Shown here one piece after another: positions 37,349-49,106 of a stretch of DNA of 64,000 nt. The stretch is from Phoebastria nigripes (Eukaryota > Chordata > Aves > Procellariiformes > Diomedeidae): contig JAYKAV010000289.1 of the NCBI GenBank assembly GCA_035582835.1, forward strand, positions 1,511,868-1,575,867. The letters run 5' to 3'. A program made the position numbers and the translations under genes. The notes under the pieces are model-generated. The model was not told the DNA's origin, did no database searches, and saw nothing but the letters and a program-made list of their open reading frames with translations. How positions within the stretch are numbered: position 1 is the stretch's first letter; each line of letters starts with the position of its first letter.

Positions 37349-37500
37349 TTTTATGTAACAGGACAAATGGATCTCACTCTTAAAGTCTTTGAAAATATCC
37401 TATAAATGCTGTAATAATTCATTAATATATTAATCCTCCTAATCCTGTCAAACTACCTAAGTATTTCTGTGAAGAGGTTGACAGGAAATCTCAATACTAA
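37349..37500 (+). repeat. Duplicated noncoding segment, copy A
   Basis: This 152-base AT-rich segment has a second copy at 40057-40205 in the same orientation, 2.7 kb downstream. A hand alignment gives about 129 identical positions of 152, with a few short gaps. Exact blocks include ttttatgtaacaggacaaat at the start, taatcctgtca in the middle and tgacaggaaatctcaatact near the end. Similarity fades beyond both edges. It does not resemble CR1, MIR or another repeat I know. It contains TAAT-type homeodomain cores, a TAATCC bicoid-type site and TGACAG, a TALE-homeodomain motif. A duplicated regulatory element is the favoured but unproven reading; an unrecognised old repeat family is the alternative. 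Confidence 0.85.
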
Positions 37501-37504
37501 GAGA

Positions 37505-38250
37505 TATAGCAGCAACCACTTGCTAGAGTTGCTTTTTTAACCACTTGCCTATGTCAGGTGTTGCAAATCGCTTTGATTTAGTGGATGAATGGTGGGATAA
37601 GGGAGTAGAGAAATTTTGGAAAGTCTCTCTTGACCTCTGACTTAGAAAATGTTCCCTGGCTTATGCACGCTGCCATTCCTATCGAATCCAGTAAAAATAC
37701 GACAGTTTCTCCTGAGCCACAAAACTAAAAGGAGAGGACTGTGGCCAGGAGTAAACTAGCAGGGTTTGATGGTACAGAATTCACCAAGCCAGGGAGCAGT
37801 CCCAGCTAGTGCCTCTCCGTGCAGCCCCTTGCGTGATCACCTCCTGATCCAGCCCCTACCTCTTGTCACAGACGCAACCTGCCACACCTGCAATCCAGAC
37901 ACTTTGGAGACCTGAACCAAGACTGAACTCTGAGAAATGGGCCAAATATATATATGTAAAAAAAAGTAAAAATAAAACTAAATGTAAATTGAAAAAATAT
38001 TTTGTAAAATAAAGGTACAGGTAGCACAGTTGCAGTATCGTGGAGAAAGGAGGAGAGAAATAAAAGAAAACCGTGTTTCTATTTACCTATGCTTACATCA
38101 GATCCAGGAGACTTCTCTGATTCTCCATTATCCAGCTGGCAAGCCATTTGCAATACCTACTTAATCATGTGCCTATGTCTCCTGCTCTTAGGCAAAGCCC
38201 ATATCCTTAGATTGCCGTCAGGGGAGAGGATGCTGATTTGGATACACAAG
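37505..38250. other. Unique noncoding DNA, no gene seen
   Basis: Between copy A and the GTT/poly-T tract. Weak similarity to sequence after copy B may extend to about 37560, but it is not convincing. Nothing else recognised. Confidence 0.6.
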
Positions 38251-38277
38251 TTTTGTTGTTGTTGTTGTTGTTGTTCT

Positions 38278-38336
<59 letters not shown>
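38251..38336 (+). repeat. (GTT)n followed by a 58-base poly-T run
   Basis: About seven GTT units (38255-38275) lead into an uninterrupted T run from 38279 to 38336. On the minus strand this is A58 followed by AAC units. The sequence at its 5' side on that strand has no nearby AATAAA-type signal and no recognisable gene, so I see no retrocopy. A homopolymer of this length is prone to assembly error. Confidence 0.92.
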
Positions 38337-38339
<3 letters not shown>

Positions 38340-38341
<2 letters not shown>

Positions 38342-40055
38342 CCTTCCTGATATTCTGTTCCAACTGCAATCTCTCCCCACATGGACATCTTTGATTCCCA
38401 ACATAACTTCAAATTAGTTTTAACCCTCCACCCACCAGACTACNGACTGCCTCAATGCTTTAGTAACTCTTTAACAAGTTGTTAACCTATTGTAAGATAA
38501 CATACTCTTTTCTGCCTGGCATGGCAATGCTGAAATCTCAATGTGAAGCCTTTTTCACATAGCCGACCTTGCATCTCATAGCAACCAAAAATTGACAATC
38601 ACATTTATAAAATAATATACATCACACTGATACAAGTAGCTCATTAATAGCTCTTAATTGAGACTAGACTCAATGGCTAAGCAACCAATTTGAGAAGACA
38701 ATGGGTGTGAGGTGAGTGACCCCTGTTCAGTCTTTGAGGGATTTCATAGTACCTGGATTTTCAGAACAGCCTAGGGAAATTAGACACAAAATAGCTCTTG
38801 TATTTCACTGAAAATGGGATACCTACTCTGGCTTAGAAAAAGAAAATTCTGAACTTTAATCTTCCTATATTTTAGGTCTTGATCTGAAAGCCAAGGTTAA
38901 TGCTTCTTTTCCTAATTTAGAGGTTCATGGATCCCTCAAGGTCTGTGAATTATGTAGATGCTAGTTTAGTTGGGGCTAGTTGAGTAAAGTACTGTTTGAA
39001 AGCCCAGGACATGTATAAGCAAAGACTGTGCCTTCTATATTATCTCAAAAGTACTGGGCAAAAGAAAAACTTTAGAACCCAGCCCCTCTCTACAGCAGAC
39101 GCCATAGTTAAAGAGAGTGCTCTTCTATTTTAGAAGACATCTTTGTGGAAAATGCTGCCCTGATCCTCACCTGTATTGATTTATGCTGATTTGCAAGAGG
39201 TGAGGATCTGTCTCTCTACACCTAAATATTTTAGAGACTTACCAGAAGCAGTCAGAGAATGAAAATAGAGGGGAGAGGTTATGCCCTTTTTCCTGTGAAA
39301 ATTTTTGAAGGGAAGTTTTCTCAACAAAACACCGAAGTTTATGCTAAGGGATGGCGTGAAATTGTTTCTAGAGAAATGCAAAAGAGGGTAAGAGTGCAGT
39401 GCTGAGGGGCAGTGCAGACCCTGCCCGTGTGAGGGGAGTCTGGAAAATCAGCAAGGGCAAGCGCTGCTTATGATCCTGAAATAAATTAGGAGTGAGTTGA
39501 CCTGTTGGAGGATGGAGGTGTTAGGGTTACCTCTCTTTGAGCTAGTCATGCAAGGAGACCNCCATACCAGGCTCGTGTTGGGAAGGGCTGGGGCAGGGAA
39601 GGGGACTTGGCAGCNCGACGTCCCCAGCACAGTGATCTTCTCCAGCAGGAGAGCAGCAGTACCCCAGCAACTGACAGCCACCCATCTACCCATGAACATT
39701 TAATTAAGGTAAAATCTCTGTCCTCTAAATGGAGCCATTTGGCAATACAGTCGCAGCATGGGTCTCTGAATAGCAGGCGATGTGCAATCCAGGTGATGAG
39801 TCAGCCAGGACACCATAGGGGTTGAGAAGTTGGGGTTGGTGATTCAGTGTTAACAAATCTCTCCCTGTCAGGAGTAGGTTGTAACACCCAGACCAACCTT
39901 TGGCATACAGCAAAAATATGTTTATGCAGCTTAATTTAAGTAACACGCTGTGGGAGGGCTGGTTACCTCAACTCCTCATTCTGATAGCAGAATATGTTTA
40001 CAAAAATTAAGGTTATCGATTGCAGTGATTCTTTTCAATTGGCCTATTAATGCTC
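38340..40055. other. Unique noncoding DNA with one small palindrome
   Basis: AT-rich unique DNA between the poly-T run and copy B. The palindrome at 39162-39208 is listed separately. Two Ns fall within 60 bases (39561, 39615). No coding signal. Confidence 0.6.
39162..39208. repeat. Palindrome with perfect 11-bp arms, MITE-like relic
   Basis: gatcctcacct (39162-39172) and aggtgaggatc (39198-39208) are exact reverse complements around a 25-base centre that includes 'gatttatgctgatttgc'. The arms resemble the inner arms ('gatcctcagctgg') of the palindromic sauropsid repeat seen at 13411, so this may be a compact internally deleted copy. It could also be an unrelated inverted repeat. Confidence 0.6.
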
Positions 40056-40056
40056 A

Positions 40057-40205
40057 TTTTATGTAACAGGACAAATAGATCACAGTGTAAAGTCTTTGAA
40101 AATCCCCTGTGAAAGCTGTAATAATGCTTTAATGTATTAATCCCCTTAATCCTGTCAGACTCCCAAAGAATTTCTGTAAAGGCTGACAGGAAATCTCAAT
40201 ACTAA
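40057..40205 (+). repeat. Duplicated noncoding segment, copy B
   Basis: Second copy of the segment at 37349-37500, same orientation, 149 bases, about 85% identical by hand alignment. The homeodomain-type cores (taataat, taatcc) and the TGACAG motif are kept in both copies, while differences cluster between them. The upstream flank (39970-40056) shows no clear match to the flank of copy A, so the duplication seems small. Confidence 0.85.
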
Positions 40206-40209
40206 CAGC

Positions 40210-43200
40210 AGAACCAGCAGCAGACACTTTTCAAAAGGTGGTTTTTAACTATTTGTCAGTCTTCTGGGTTTAAAATACTCCTCAGTTGAGAGTGAAGAGA
40301 ACTGCAGTTTGTGAAGCACAGGAAAAGATTTTAAGAGGTTTTGTAGGTTGGATTGTCCTTTAATTTACATCATGTTAAACCAAAACTACTGCTGGATGTT
40401 GACGTGAGGATCAGCGTTTTACACCCTCCTTTTCTGTATCTCCCTCCTTTTTGCCGTGCTTCATGTGCTTGCACTTTGCTCTTATCATCTTTCTTTGGTC
40501 TTTGCCAAGCACTTGTACACTCCGANGCCTTCCCGTGTAGGATGGTGATATACACCTTTGTCTCCTGGGCTCTAATTGCATTGCATGCTCCTGCGGGTTC
40601 GACATGCTCTGCAAGCAGGCTGGAGATGCTGGTTCTTGGGGTTATAGGATATAAATGCTCTTCCAGAATGCTCATGTATCTCTTTGCTCAAGTGCTTGAA
40701 TGTAGAGAGTAACTTTGAAAAGAAAAATCAGATAGTGCCACGTTAGCAACATAATGGCAGTGCTTCTTTGAAACGTGGCACCTCCAATTTCAGCATGTTC
40801 TTAGCAGTCTATAATTTAGATGGAGCTGAAGCATTTAGTCTGTAGGACTTTGTTTTTCTTTCTTCGCCTTTTCTTTAACTAGTAAAGAAAATGACATTCT
40901 ATGTAAAATGTAATAACCAATAATGAATCCTGTAAAGTGCAGCATTATCTTTTCAGCACACATTTCCCCTGCACCTCTCCTAATTATTTGATTAAATATG
41001 TGCCTTAGCGGGTTTAGTGTTTACTGGAGTGATCAGGATGAATTCATTTTCCTTGTAGTGAACAGAAGATAGTGTATTTGGGGATCCTGTGCAGTTACTT
41101 GCCTTTGTGATATGGGAGGAAAAAACAAAACACTGACAGCTATGCGGGATCAGTACAGCCCATGTATTAACTCCAAGTCCGCTTTTGATTTAATTTACAG
41201 CAGTGCAAATGGTTAGTAATTTCAGTAAATCAGCAGACTTGCTCTGAACATAAAGTCAGAAACTACATGCTCCTCTCTGCTATCTCTAGCATGGCTGGTG
41301 TCTCAGCATCTTCCTGGCCAGCTAGTTTAGAAACAGATTTTTCCATTCAGGGTAAAACCAGTGGAAAATGAAGTCCTCTCCCAGCATTCACACGCTGAGG
41401 AAAAAGCCCTTCTCCCTGACTGCAGCTTTCCTGATGGAGCAGTGGTGAAGGAAGAGAAGGTAACTTCCCAGCCTGGAGTTGCAGACAGAAAAAATGGACA
41501 AACTTTGTATTCACAAATTGGAATGCACTGATCCTCGATCCTTGATCATGCATTGCTGTTCTCTCCTTTCACGTATCTGTATCTTCTTTGGTCTGGACTC
41601 CTCACTCGGACACAAAACTCTTGATGCGCTTCAGCTGGGAACTCCCATGATGAACAATGGAAAACTGCCAAGAAATGTAATTACAGAGCGCTGGGGGAAA
41701 TGTAGTCCACCCACTGAGCATACCCCACACGGGAGAATGAAAACACAACGAAGGCAGTGTAGAAATGCCTGTGAAGAACTGTAGCATCATTTATTAATCT
41801 CTGGTTTGGTGTACATGATGTGCAAAAGTGTACAGTTTAGAGNTTTTCATGTAAAGATCAATGTTTTCCCTGGGTAGGCGGAATAATTATTTTCTGACAA
41901 GCTTAAACTCTGAGTCACCACCAAAACACAAAGCTGCGATCCTGGAAGGTAGCTCACACGACAGTATCTCTGGCAGGAGGGCTCTCCGGTTGCTCCCCAC
42001 TCTCCCCAGCAGATATAATGGCTTAGCCTGACTCATGCATTTTCCACTTTATCCTGTGCATTGATAGTTTATTTGAGCCACTTTTGCAAGAATAGCATTC
42101 AACATTTTCTTGCTTAATGCCTTGGCAACAGCATTTTTTACTTTTTTTTTTTTTTTTACTAGTACAAGATGCTGTGCCAAGAAAAATCTAATGTTCATCC
42201 AGAAAGGATTAACTAGGTATCATAGCGATATCCGTCAGTTTACCCACAGAAGAATGGAAATAGTTTCCTTTTGTGTAACACAGTTTAGAGAGTATTTCAC
42301 CTTAACTTTTATGTTGAGACTGTTTGTAGTCCGGAGATAAGTCTTTGCAAGAAAATCGATAATAATTCATGCATGCACAACTCACATCAGCTTCCACAGG
42401 ACATTAGGTTTTGTATTAACATAACTGAAAATTGGAAAGTTCCTTTTTCAATGGAGTAGAGATAACTACTCTTAGGTGCTTTTTCACACGTGTGTGTGAG
42501 TCCCGTATGAGGAGGCAGACTATAAAATATAGCTTTGTAGGTACATTGTTTCATACAAGCTTTGCATTGCAAGTGTTTCCAAAAGATAGCATCAGAAATT
42601 CATGACACATTAGTCTAGCTTCATTAGAGACACACAGAGATGTAGGTTTCATCTAGAGAATTGTAAATGACCAATTTGTCATTTCTTTACCTGTTGATCA
42701 AATAAGGATGAGAAATAAGGGAATTCGTAGGTCTGGAACTGAAAGGGAAGGAATATCTCTTTGGTACCATAAAACGTCTCTCTAATTAGTAGGGGAATGT
42801 CAACAGAACATAGAACCTCACGAACAGGAATTCAAGGGAGAGTAAATATCATATAAAACATAGGTAGTGTTGGCCTAGGGATTACAGATTCCCCCAACTG
42901 TTTTAAATGGTACCTCTACTCTGTTACTGATGCTTGTGTACACTGTCCTACCAAAGAATGAAATAAATTATATTTGTGGTTAAAAGGATAAAAGATAAAA
43001 TACGGAGTCTTTCACTGTTTTGTGATGGGTTTAAAATCTGGGCCGGGTTTGCAATGATCTGTGACAGGTCAGTTCTGTGGCTCAGGTTTATTATGCTGAA
43101 AATCTGCACTGCGAGGCATATTCCAACATAAAAGAAAAGCACTGCTACAGCTAGAATTGAAACCAAAGAAAATAAGCTTTCTATCAGTAAATGTTCATGC

Positions 43201-45190
43201 TTTCCTACTGTAAGATATAAAAATAAATAAACCAATCCATCAAAGTTCCCTTTAAGGTACAGAGGCAAGTGTAGCTACTGGTCCCAATTTTGTGCTCCTT
43301 GCCTCTGAGGATTGCTGAGATTTGAGAAGTGGAAGTGGCAGTTCTCTGGTCAGACTCAGGACCAGGTTCACCACAGCCCTTTCTGTCATACCTGCCTGCC
43401 ACGCTGTGTGAGATGATGGGGTTTACATCATGTCAGTCCTTAGGAGAGCTTGAGCTGATGCTCAGACCTTGCATTCAGCTCACAGTGCTGCAAGAAAAAA
43501 GGGCTGCATGCGGACACCTTGTGATGCTTGTGTACGTGCGTGGGCAGACAACAGCACTGCCACTCTCCATCACGTAAGTTAAATATGCACCATGCTTCCT
43601 CGTGCTAGTGGAGGGTCTCATACCTGCTAACCTCCTCCCTCCCCAGATAATACCACTCTTGCCTGTATCTGTTAATTCCTGGTAAACTTGTGGGAAGCTC
43701 GTTGGTATTTCTGTTTGGAAAAGTAGTCGATGGCTGGTTGAATGTGAGCCAGTCTTAGGGCCTGTACTTGTGTTCATTCACAGACGTGAGAGCATGAGTG
43801 TTTAATTCCTTTGGAGAGGGTTTTAACCTACTGCTGGGTAGGTATTGGATGAGGTTTATCTATTTTAACAAATAATGAAAAATCAGAACACTCTGGAATC
43901 TGTTGTTGACCCAACTGGCACAACTTACTGCTCTCTGAGCTCTTCTTACTGATGGAAAATCTAAATCAGAAAAGCTGTTGTCTTGCTTGGCATGAACTGA
44001 CTCATTTGTCATCATTCTCACCAGGGAAACCAGCAACCAAACTGGCTGTCAGGACTGAACTCTTACAAGCAGCCTCTCTAAACTGGGGTTGTTGAACATG
44101 TGGGGGAAACCTGTTAGAAATATTGCCTCTGGTGTTCAGTTGATTGCCAGGCTATGACTTTTCAGCAGTGGCTCATGGTAGAGCCTACCTCACACTTTGT
44201 GTTTGTAGTTGGAGACATATTGGAAGTGTCTGATTTTACTACTGATGTACACAAGTGTCGGATCTACAACTCTGAAATTTAGGTTCTTAATGGAGATATA
44301 CTAAATCCTCCATGAAAAAAACATACTCCATATCNTTTATTCCTTTTGAAAATCCTGGCTATGGATTTTCCCTCTGACAGATTCACAAGCCCCACAGTTA
44401 CTGCACTGAAAATGAAAGAAAACTCTACTCATGAAATCATATGATCCTTCAATGGAAAAATATTTATGTTATAGAGATGATCAGTTCTGTGGTATATTTA
44501 CACTATTTTATAGAAACATGCATGTGGGGATATATATTTACTTCAGTAATTATATGCTCCATAGTGCTCTGAGAAGAAAAAAACAAGCCAAGAATAATTC
44601 AAATAAATATTAAGGCCTTGACATAACTAGTATTGCAGTGATGTAGTTTTCTAAGTGCAAAAAATTTCCCAGCTCTTTGGTATGTCATGAAGGAATAATG
44701 AACGCAAATGCTGTTGATAGTCATTAAAATTCTACAAATGAAAAATGACTCACCCCTTCGTTAATTCTAGCCCATTGCATAGAAAACCTGTGAATGCCTT
44801 TGTCAGTGACACTGTTAGCTTTGGAAAATGAGAAGAAGGTTCTTGAGTAGCTTTCGTGTTCCTGGGAAACTTTGTCCTTGTATGGTAGCAAGTTTTCTGA
44901 CTGCCAAAGTGATGAAAGCCATTTAACCACCTTAGATGTGTGAAATGGCTCCAAAAATAACGGCTGCATATGACAGTGAGATTGGGACGTGGTACGAAAG
45001 GGTCAGTGATGGTGCTGATTGTTACGGTTAAGAAAGGAATATCACCTATGTTCGTGAGGGAATTTGGGGCTCCATTGTGCTGACTTCTAAATAAAATGTC
45101 TCTGGAGAGCTTGTAATATAAATAGGAAAGACTGACAAAACTATTTTAGGGCCAGAGAACTGAAAAAGTGGAGGATTATTGTTAATCTTG
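40210..45190. other. Unique noncoding DNA, no gene seen
   Basis: About 5 kb without a gene or recognised transposon. It contains a T-rich run at 42142-42157. A 119-codon open stretch at 40353-40712 includes an undetermined base and has no known domain. Confidence 0.6.
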
Positions 45191-45193
45191 CAG

Positions 45194-45250
45194 CAAATTG
45201 AAGCCCTGCTTGCAGACCAGGACCTCATTGTGGTGGATGCTCTATCAACA
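45194..45250 (+). other. Exon-like interval, 57 nt (hypothetical)
   Basis: Acceptor ttattgttaatcttgcag (ending 45193) and consensus donor aca|gtgagt (from 45251) enclose 57 bases, 19 codons in phase 0: QIEALLADQDLIVVDALST. This frame has amphipathic, protein-like composition; a second frame is also open and the third has an immediate stop. I cannot assign it to a protein. Its symmetric phase would fit an internal or cassette exon of a + strand gene, but no neighbouring exon of the same gene could be confirmed. Confidence 0.25.
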
Positions 45251-45845
45251 GTGAGTATCTGTCAGACATGGGGGCTGTGGGGTCATCCTTGTGGGAGTCC
45301 ACAAGGTCCATGGGAGGCAAGGGAAAATGGGACATTTGGGAAACTTGCTTTGGCATTGCCCTGGGAGCAATGTGTCTTTACTGCTTGTAGGATGTTTCTT
45401 GGTAGCTGTGGTGGTATAAAGAGACCAGAAATGGGAGGACAAGTTGGCTGAAAACAGCAGTAGGAATAATTTGTCTTTGACAGAGCTAAAGTCCTTCATT
45501 TTCATTTAATTGGATAACGTGAGCTACAACCTTGCGATTTGCTAATTTGTTGCACTGGAATATGATTAGAAGATGTTTTGAGACTGGGTGATGAGGAATT
45601 TTAATAAGACATTTCTGAGGTGGGGCTGTTCCGACACCAAGGATTTTGTTACAGTATTTTAAGCTCATTGTGACTCTAATGATGTTACAAATGTGGAAGT
45701 GAGATAAATATAAATGAATTGCTATAGAACCAATCCAANGAGAAACTTTTAAAGTGTTGTGGGACATATGTAAATGAATATGTAAATTAAATGGTTTGGG
45801 TTATAAAAGGACATGTCTGAGGAATGGCTTTTTGGAGGTTCTTTG

Positions 45846-45868
45846 GATCAGCATCAAGGATGCTGATC
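45846..45868. repeat. Perfect 10-bp inverted repeat, 3-base loop
   Basis: gatcagcatc (45846-45855) and gatgctgatc (45859-45868) are exact reverse complements around 'aag'. A very tight hairpin with no extension of pairing outside. Function unknown. Confidence 0.85.
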
Positions 45869-46095
45869 ATTTGGAGCTTTTACATATGTTAATCATCTTG
45901 TTCTTCCAGGCCAAAGAGGCTATGAATATAAAAGTGCTAACAGCCTATTAGCAAGTTGTTTGCAAGAGTCCTCATAATAGAAACGTTAGCTGTATAACTT
46001 AATTTCTACTTAAATAAACCTCCAGCTTTCTGTAATAACTGGAGTGTGATTGGTTGGAATTGGATCTATCTGAAATAACCAGTGTAATTAGGCCG

Positions 46096-46110
46096 CCTTA
46101 TCTTATCTCA
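46096..46110 (-). promoter_or_regulatory. Double GATA motif
   Basis: ccttatcttatctca reads on the minus strand as two adjacent GATAAG sites. It sits next to 'gtaattaggccgcc' and 'ctgacagtcaac' (TAAT and TGACAG homeodomain-type motifs), so the interval 46080-46140 is a possible regulatory cluster. This is motif evidence only. Confidence 0.3.
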
Positions 46111-48525
46111 GTTTAGTCTGACAGTCAACAAAAGGTTTGAAATGGAAACAAATTGTTTTAGAGGTGATAGATAGGAAGTAGCTAAGGGATGGTAACAGAG
46201 GAGAGCATGAAGGGGTCAGAGTGGTGGGTAGGGAAAATGACATTCGCAACAGCATTTTGAATTAACAGGAATTGCCCAGACTCTAGCTTTCCAAGCCAAA
46301 AGAAAAGCATCAATCAGGATAAAAGATGATGAGAGGGCTTGCTTTTTTTGGCTAAGGTCAGAGAATGACTCTGTGGACTAGCTAAGTATAGAATGAAAAT
46401 TTGTAAGGTTTTCTACCAATAGGTGATGATCTCAAAACTCTCAGACTTTTCGTTAGGGAAAAGACCATTTCTTGTGATTCTTGGTGTAAGACTCAAAAAA
46501 AGCCCTATGACGACTATGCAGCTCAGTTGCCCTTTGCAGCAGCTCTCCTCACAGCTGCTGGTACGTTGCTGAGCTCTTCCTGCNTTTGGTTGGCTGCAGG
46601 TGGGTGCCAACCTGTTTCTTTGTGAATCCCAGGTCACGTTTGTCTTTGGGAACTTTCAGCAATGCCCCAGCATGTCTCTCATGTGCCAAACTGTAGTCGC
46701 CACATACACCATGTCTCGTGCAAACATGGTATGTTTTATCTGGTGCCCTGTGCAGTGATGCTGCCAGGCTGTTGCAATCACCACTGCCAATGCTCATGGT
46801 GTCCCAGACTGCCACACATGCTGTTGTGTGGGGAAGGCTTTTGTGGCCTTGGTGCACATTTCTGGGACCCTTTGGTCACAGATGCCTGTGACTGCAGGAG
46901 GGGCTATTTAGCGAAGTCTAGCTGGATGTCCTGCTGTCCTGATGTTTCCTTATATATGGGTCCCAATGGAAGAATACCTCTCCCCAACAAGCTTTTGGTC
47001 TCTAACTCCTTGCTCACAACAAGCAAAGACCAGCAGCAGTGATGCTCCAGGACTATGGGGAATACAGACTTGCTTTTTGCAGTTCTAGTTCCCAAGGGTG
47101 AGTGAGTTTTTATTCTTATCACTGTTTATNTTTGCACCCTACTGAGGAGGATTGCTCTCAGACCTGTTGGTCATNAGTGGTAGGAAGAGAAACTCAAGTT
47201 TTTCCCACTTGGAAATCACTGAGGCACGGAGTGATGCTACGGATATTTCCATACAAAATATTTTTTTTAGTCTTTTGAGGTGCACTGCTCCCCCGAGCTT
47301 GGCTTTTTGAAGTAATAACATCTCATCTAATTTCTGATGTATTTAACTGAAATCTAATTTCCATTTTTGTGTCCTGTAAAGAACAACTGGCTCTGGGGAT
47401 CCCTGATAAAGCTGTGGGAGGGACCCCCTGCTTCCATATGCAAGGAACTAATCAATCTACTGCCAGGAGTTTACACTAATATCTGTGGTGATTGCAGCTC
47501 ACGTATAATGAAGACAAATCCTGTTCTGGCTAAAGATCAATAATTCAAGGGGGAAAGGGGGAGTCAGGAATGGGGGATGGAGACTGCAGGAGCATCTGCC
47601 AATGAAATGTTTTTTGAAAACAACGAGCTTTAAAAACAGAGTGTAGGACAATTACCGAGAATTACTGAACGTCCTATGGGTATGAAGAAGACCCCGTGAA
47701 TACAAAATATCCTATCCCACCCCTTCCAAAATCCAATTCCTTTTAGGAGCTCCTAGGAGAGGTATTTAGAGCCTATTAGAATGGCAGGAAGCCAGCTGTT
47801 AATCAGCATGCTAATTCTGGAATGACATCATATGGACCAGTAGCGCTACCTGCATATGTTAGGGGTGAGGGAGCTGAGCTGGCAGCCTTGGCCTGGTTTC
47901 CTCAGCTTGCAGCACCACAAAGCTCTGGCATCTTCTGGGGACTAGGAAGCATCCAGGGAGGATGGAGCAAGCCTGGGATGCAGGTGTAGAGGTTTTGTGG
48001 TTCATTTGCAGCATCAATCCTTCTTGATGAGATGGGAAAAGTGGTGTGTTTGCTCACCGTTAGTACAGGCAATAGGATCAGGACAGAGAGGTGAGCAGGC
48101 CCATGAGACAGCTTCACTGCTATTTTGGACGTGTTGGTGGGCCTGCCGTGCCAGTTAAGCGATGCATCAGACAAGACATGGGCACCTGGGGGTGGACTGC
48201 GACATCTCTTGCCTCCCGCAGGGCAAGGATCCTGGCTCCCACAGGTCCACCTCCGCCCAAGCACCATACCACTTCATTACACTTGCCGTGGGTCTTAATA
48301 TTTTACCATACATGTCTCATTTTAAAACATTTATTGGACATGGTCTTGGGCTGCTGTCACAACATCTTGAATCAGATCAGAGAGGTAATGTTAACNTGTG
48401 ACAAGGCAGAGATTGGCCTGTTCGGGCTGTTATTTCTCCTCCTCTTTAGAGTGTGAAAGGGTTAAAAAGCTGCCTGAGACTCTCCTTTTGCTGAGACAAG
48501 AGAACTAAGGGTGTATTGATTTCAG

Positions 48526-48550
48526 CCCCTCCCCCCCCCCTTTTTTTTTT
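48526..48550 (+). repeat. C10 followed by T10 homopolymer
   Basis: Ten C (48531-48540) directly followed by ten T (48541-48550), preceded by cccct. A simple repeat likely to carry sequencing length errors. Confidence 0.95.
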
Positions 48551-49078
48551 GGAGCCCTATGAGCTCTGTTTTTCGCTTGCCCTGCAAAAGTGATTATTCA
48601 ACATAAATACAGACAGTTTACAGTGTTTACAAGTTAGCTGATATAGCAAGTCTCCTTGTCATGTGCTCCTAGAATATCGGGTAGGGTCGATGTTGCCAAC
48701 CTTGAGCATTCAGGAATCACGAATGAAATGCTTCTAGAAATCACAAGATTGGCTCCAAAATCATGAGGGTTTTTTTACTGAAGAAAGGAAAAGGTCCAGA
48801 AGTTTGTTGCCATATCTTTTCACAGCCTGGAAGTGGTCACATGGCCACAATTTTAAAATTTTTCTCCTCAGTGAAAAGGGAGAGACACTCACCTTGTCTT
48901 CCTATGTTTTTTGAGTCTTATCACATGGCTCTGGAAGCTGGAGTTTTAAGATTAAAAACTGCCAAACAGTGTGAGACGACAGCACCGAGAGCTGATGTCA
49001 TTGCATCAATTCAGCTGCATCTTGATTCTCTTTGGGTATCAAAAATAAAGGGGTAGGAAAGTTCTGCTTCCCCCTCAG

Positions 49079-49106
49079 GAATATTTTAGTGTGAACTAAA
49101 ATATTC
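49079..49106. repeat. Perfect 12-bp hairpin with GTGA loop
   Basis: gaatattttagt (49079-49090) and actaaaatattc (49095-49106) pair exactly around gtga. As + strand RNA the loop GUGA is of the stable GNRA tetraloop class. Pairing stops outside apart from one possible G-U pair, so the stem is too short for a microRNA precursor. No known family is recognised. Confidence 0.85.

Noticed and set aside
38089..38394. Frames with poly-Phe, poly-Lys and poly-Gln runs
   Set aside because: Artefacts of the (GTT)n/T58 repeat.
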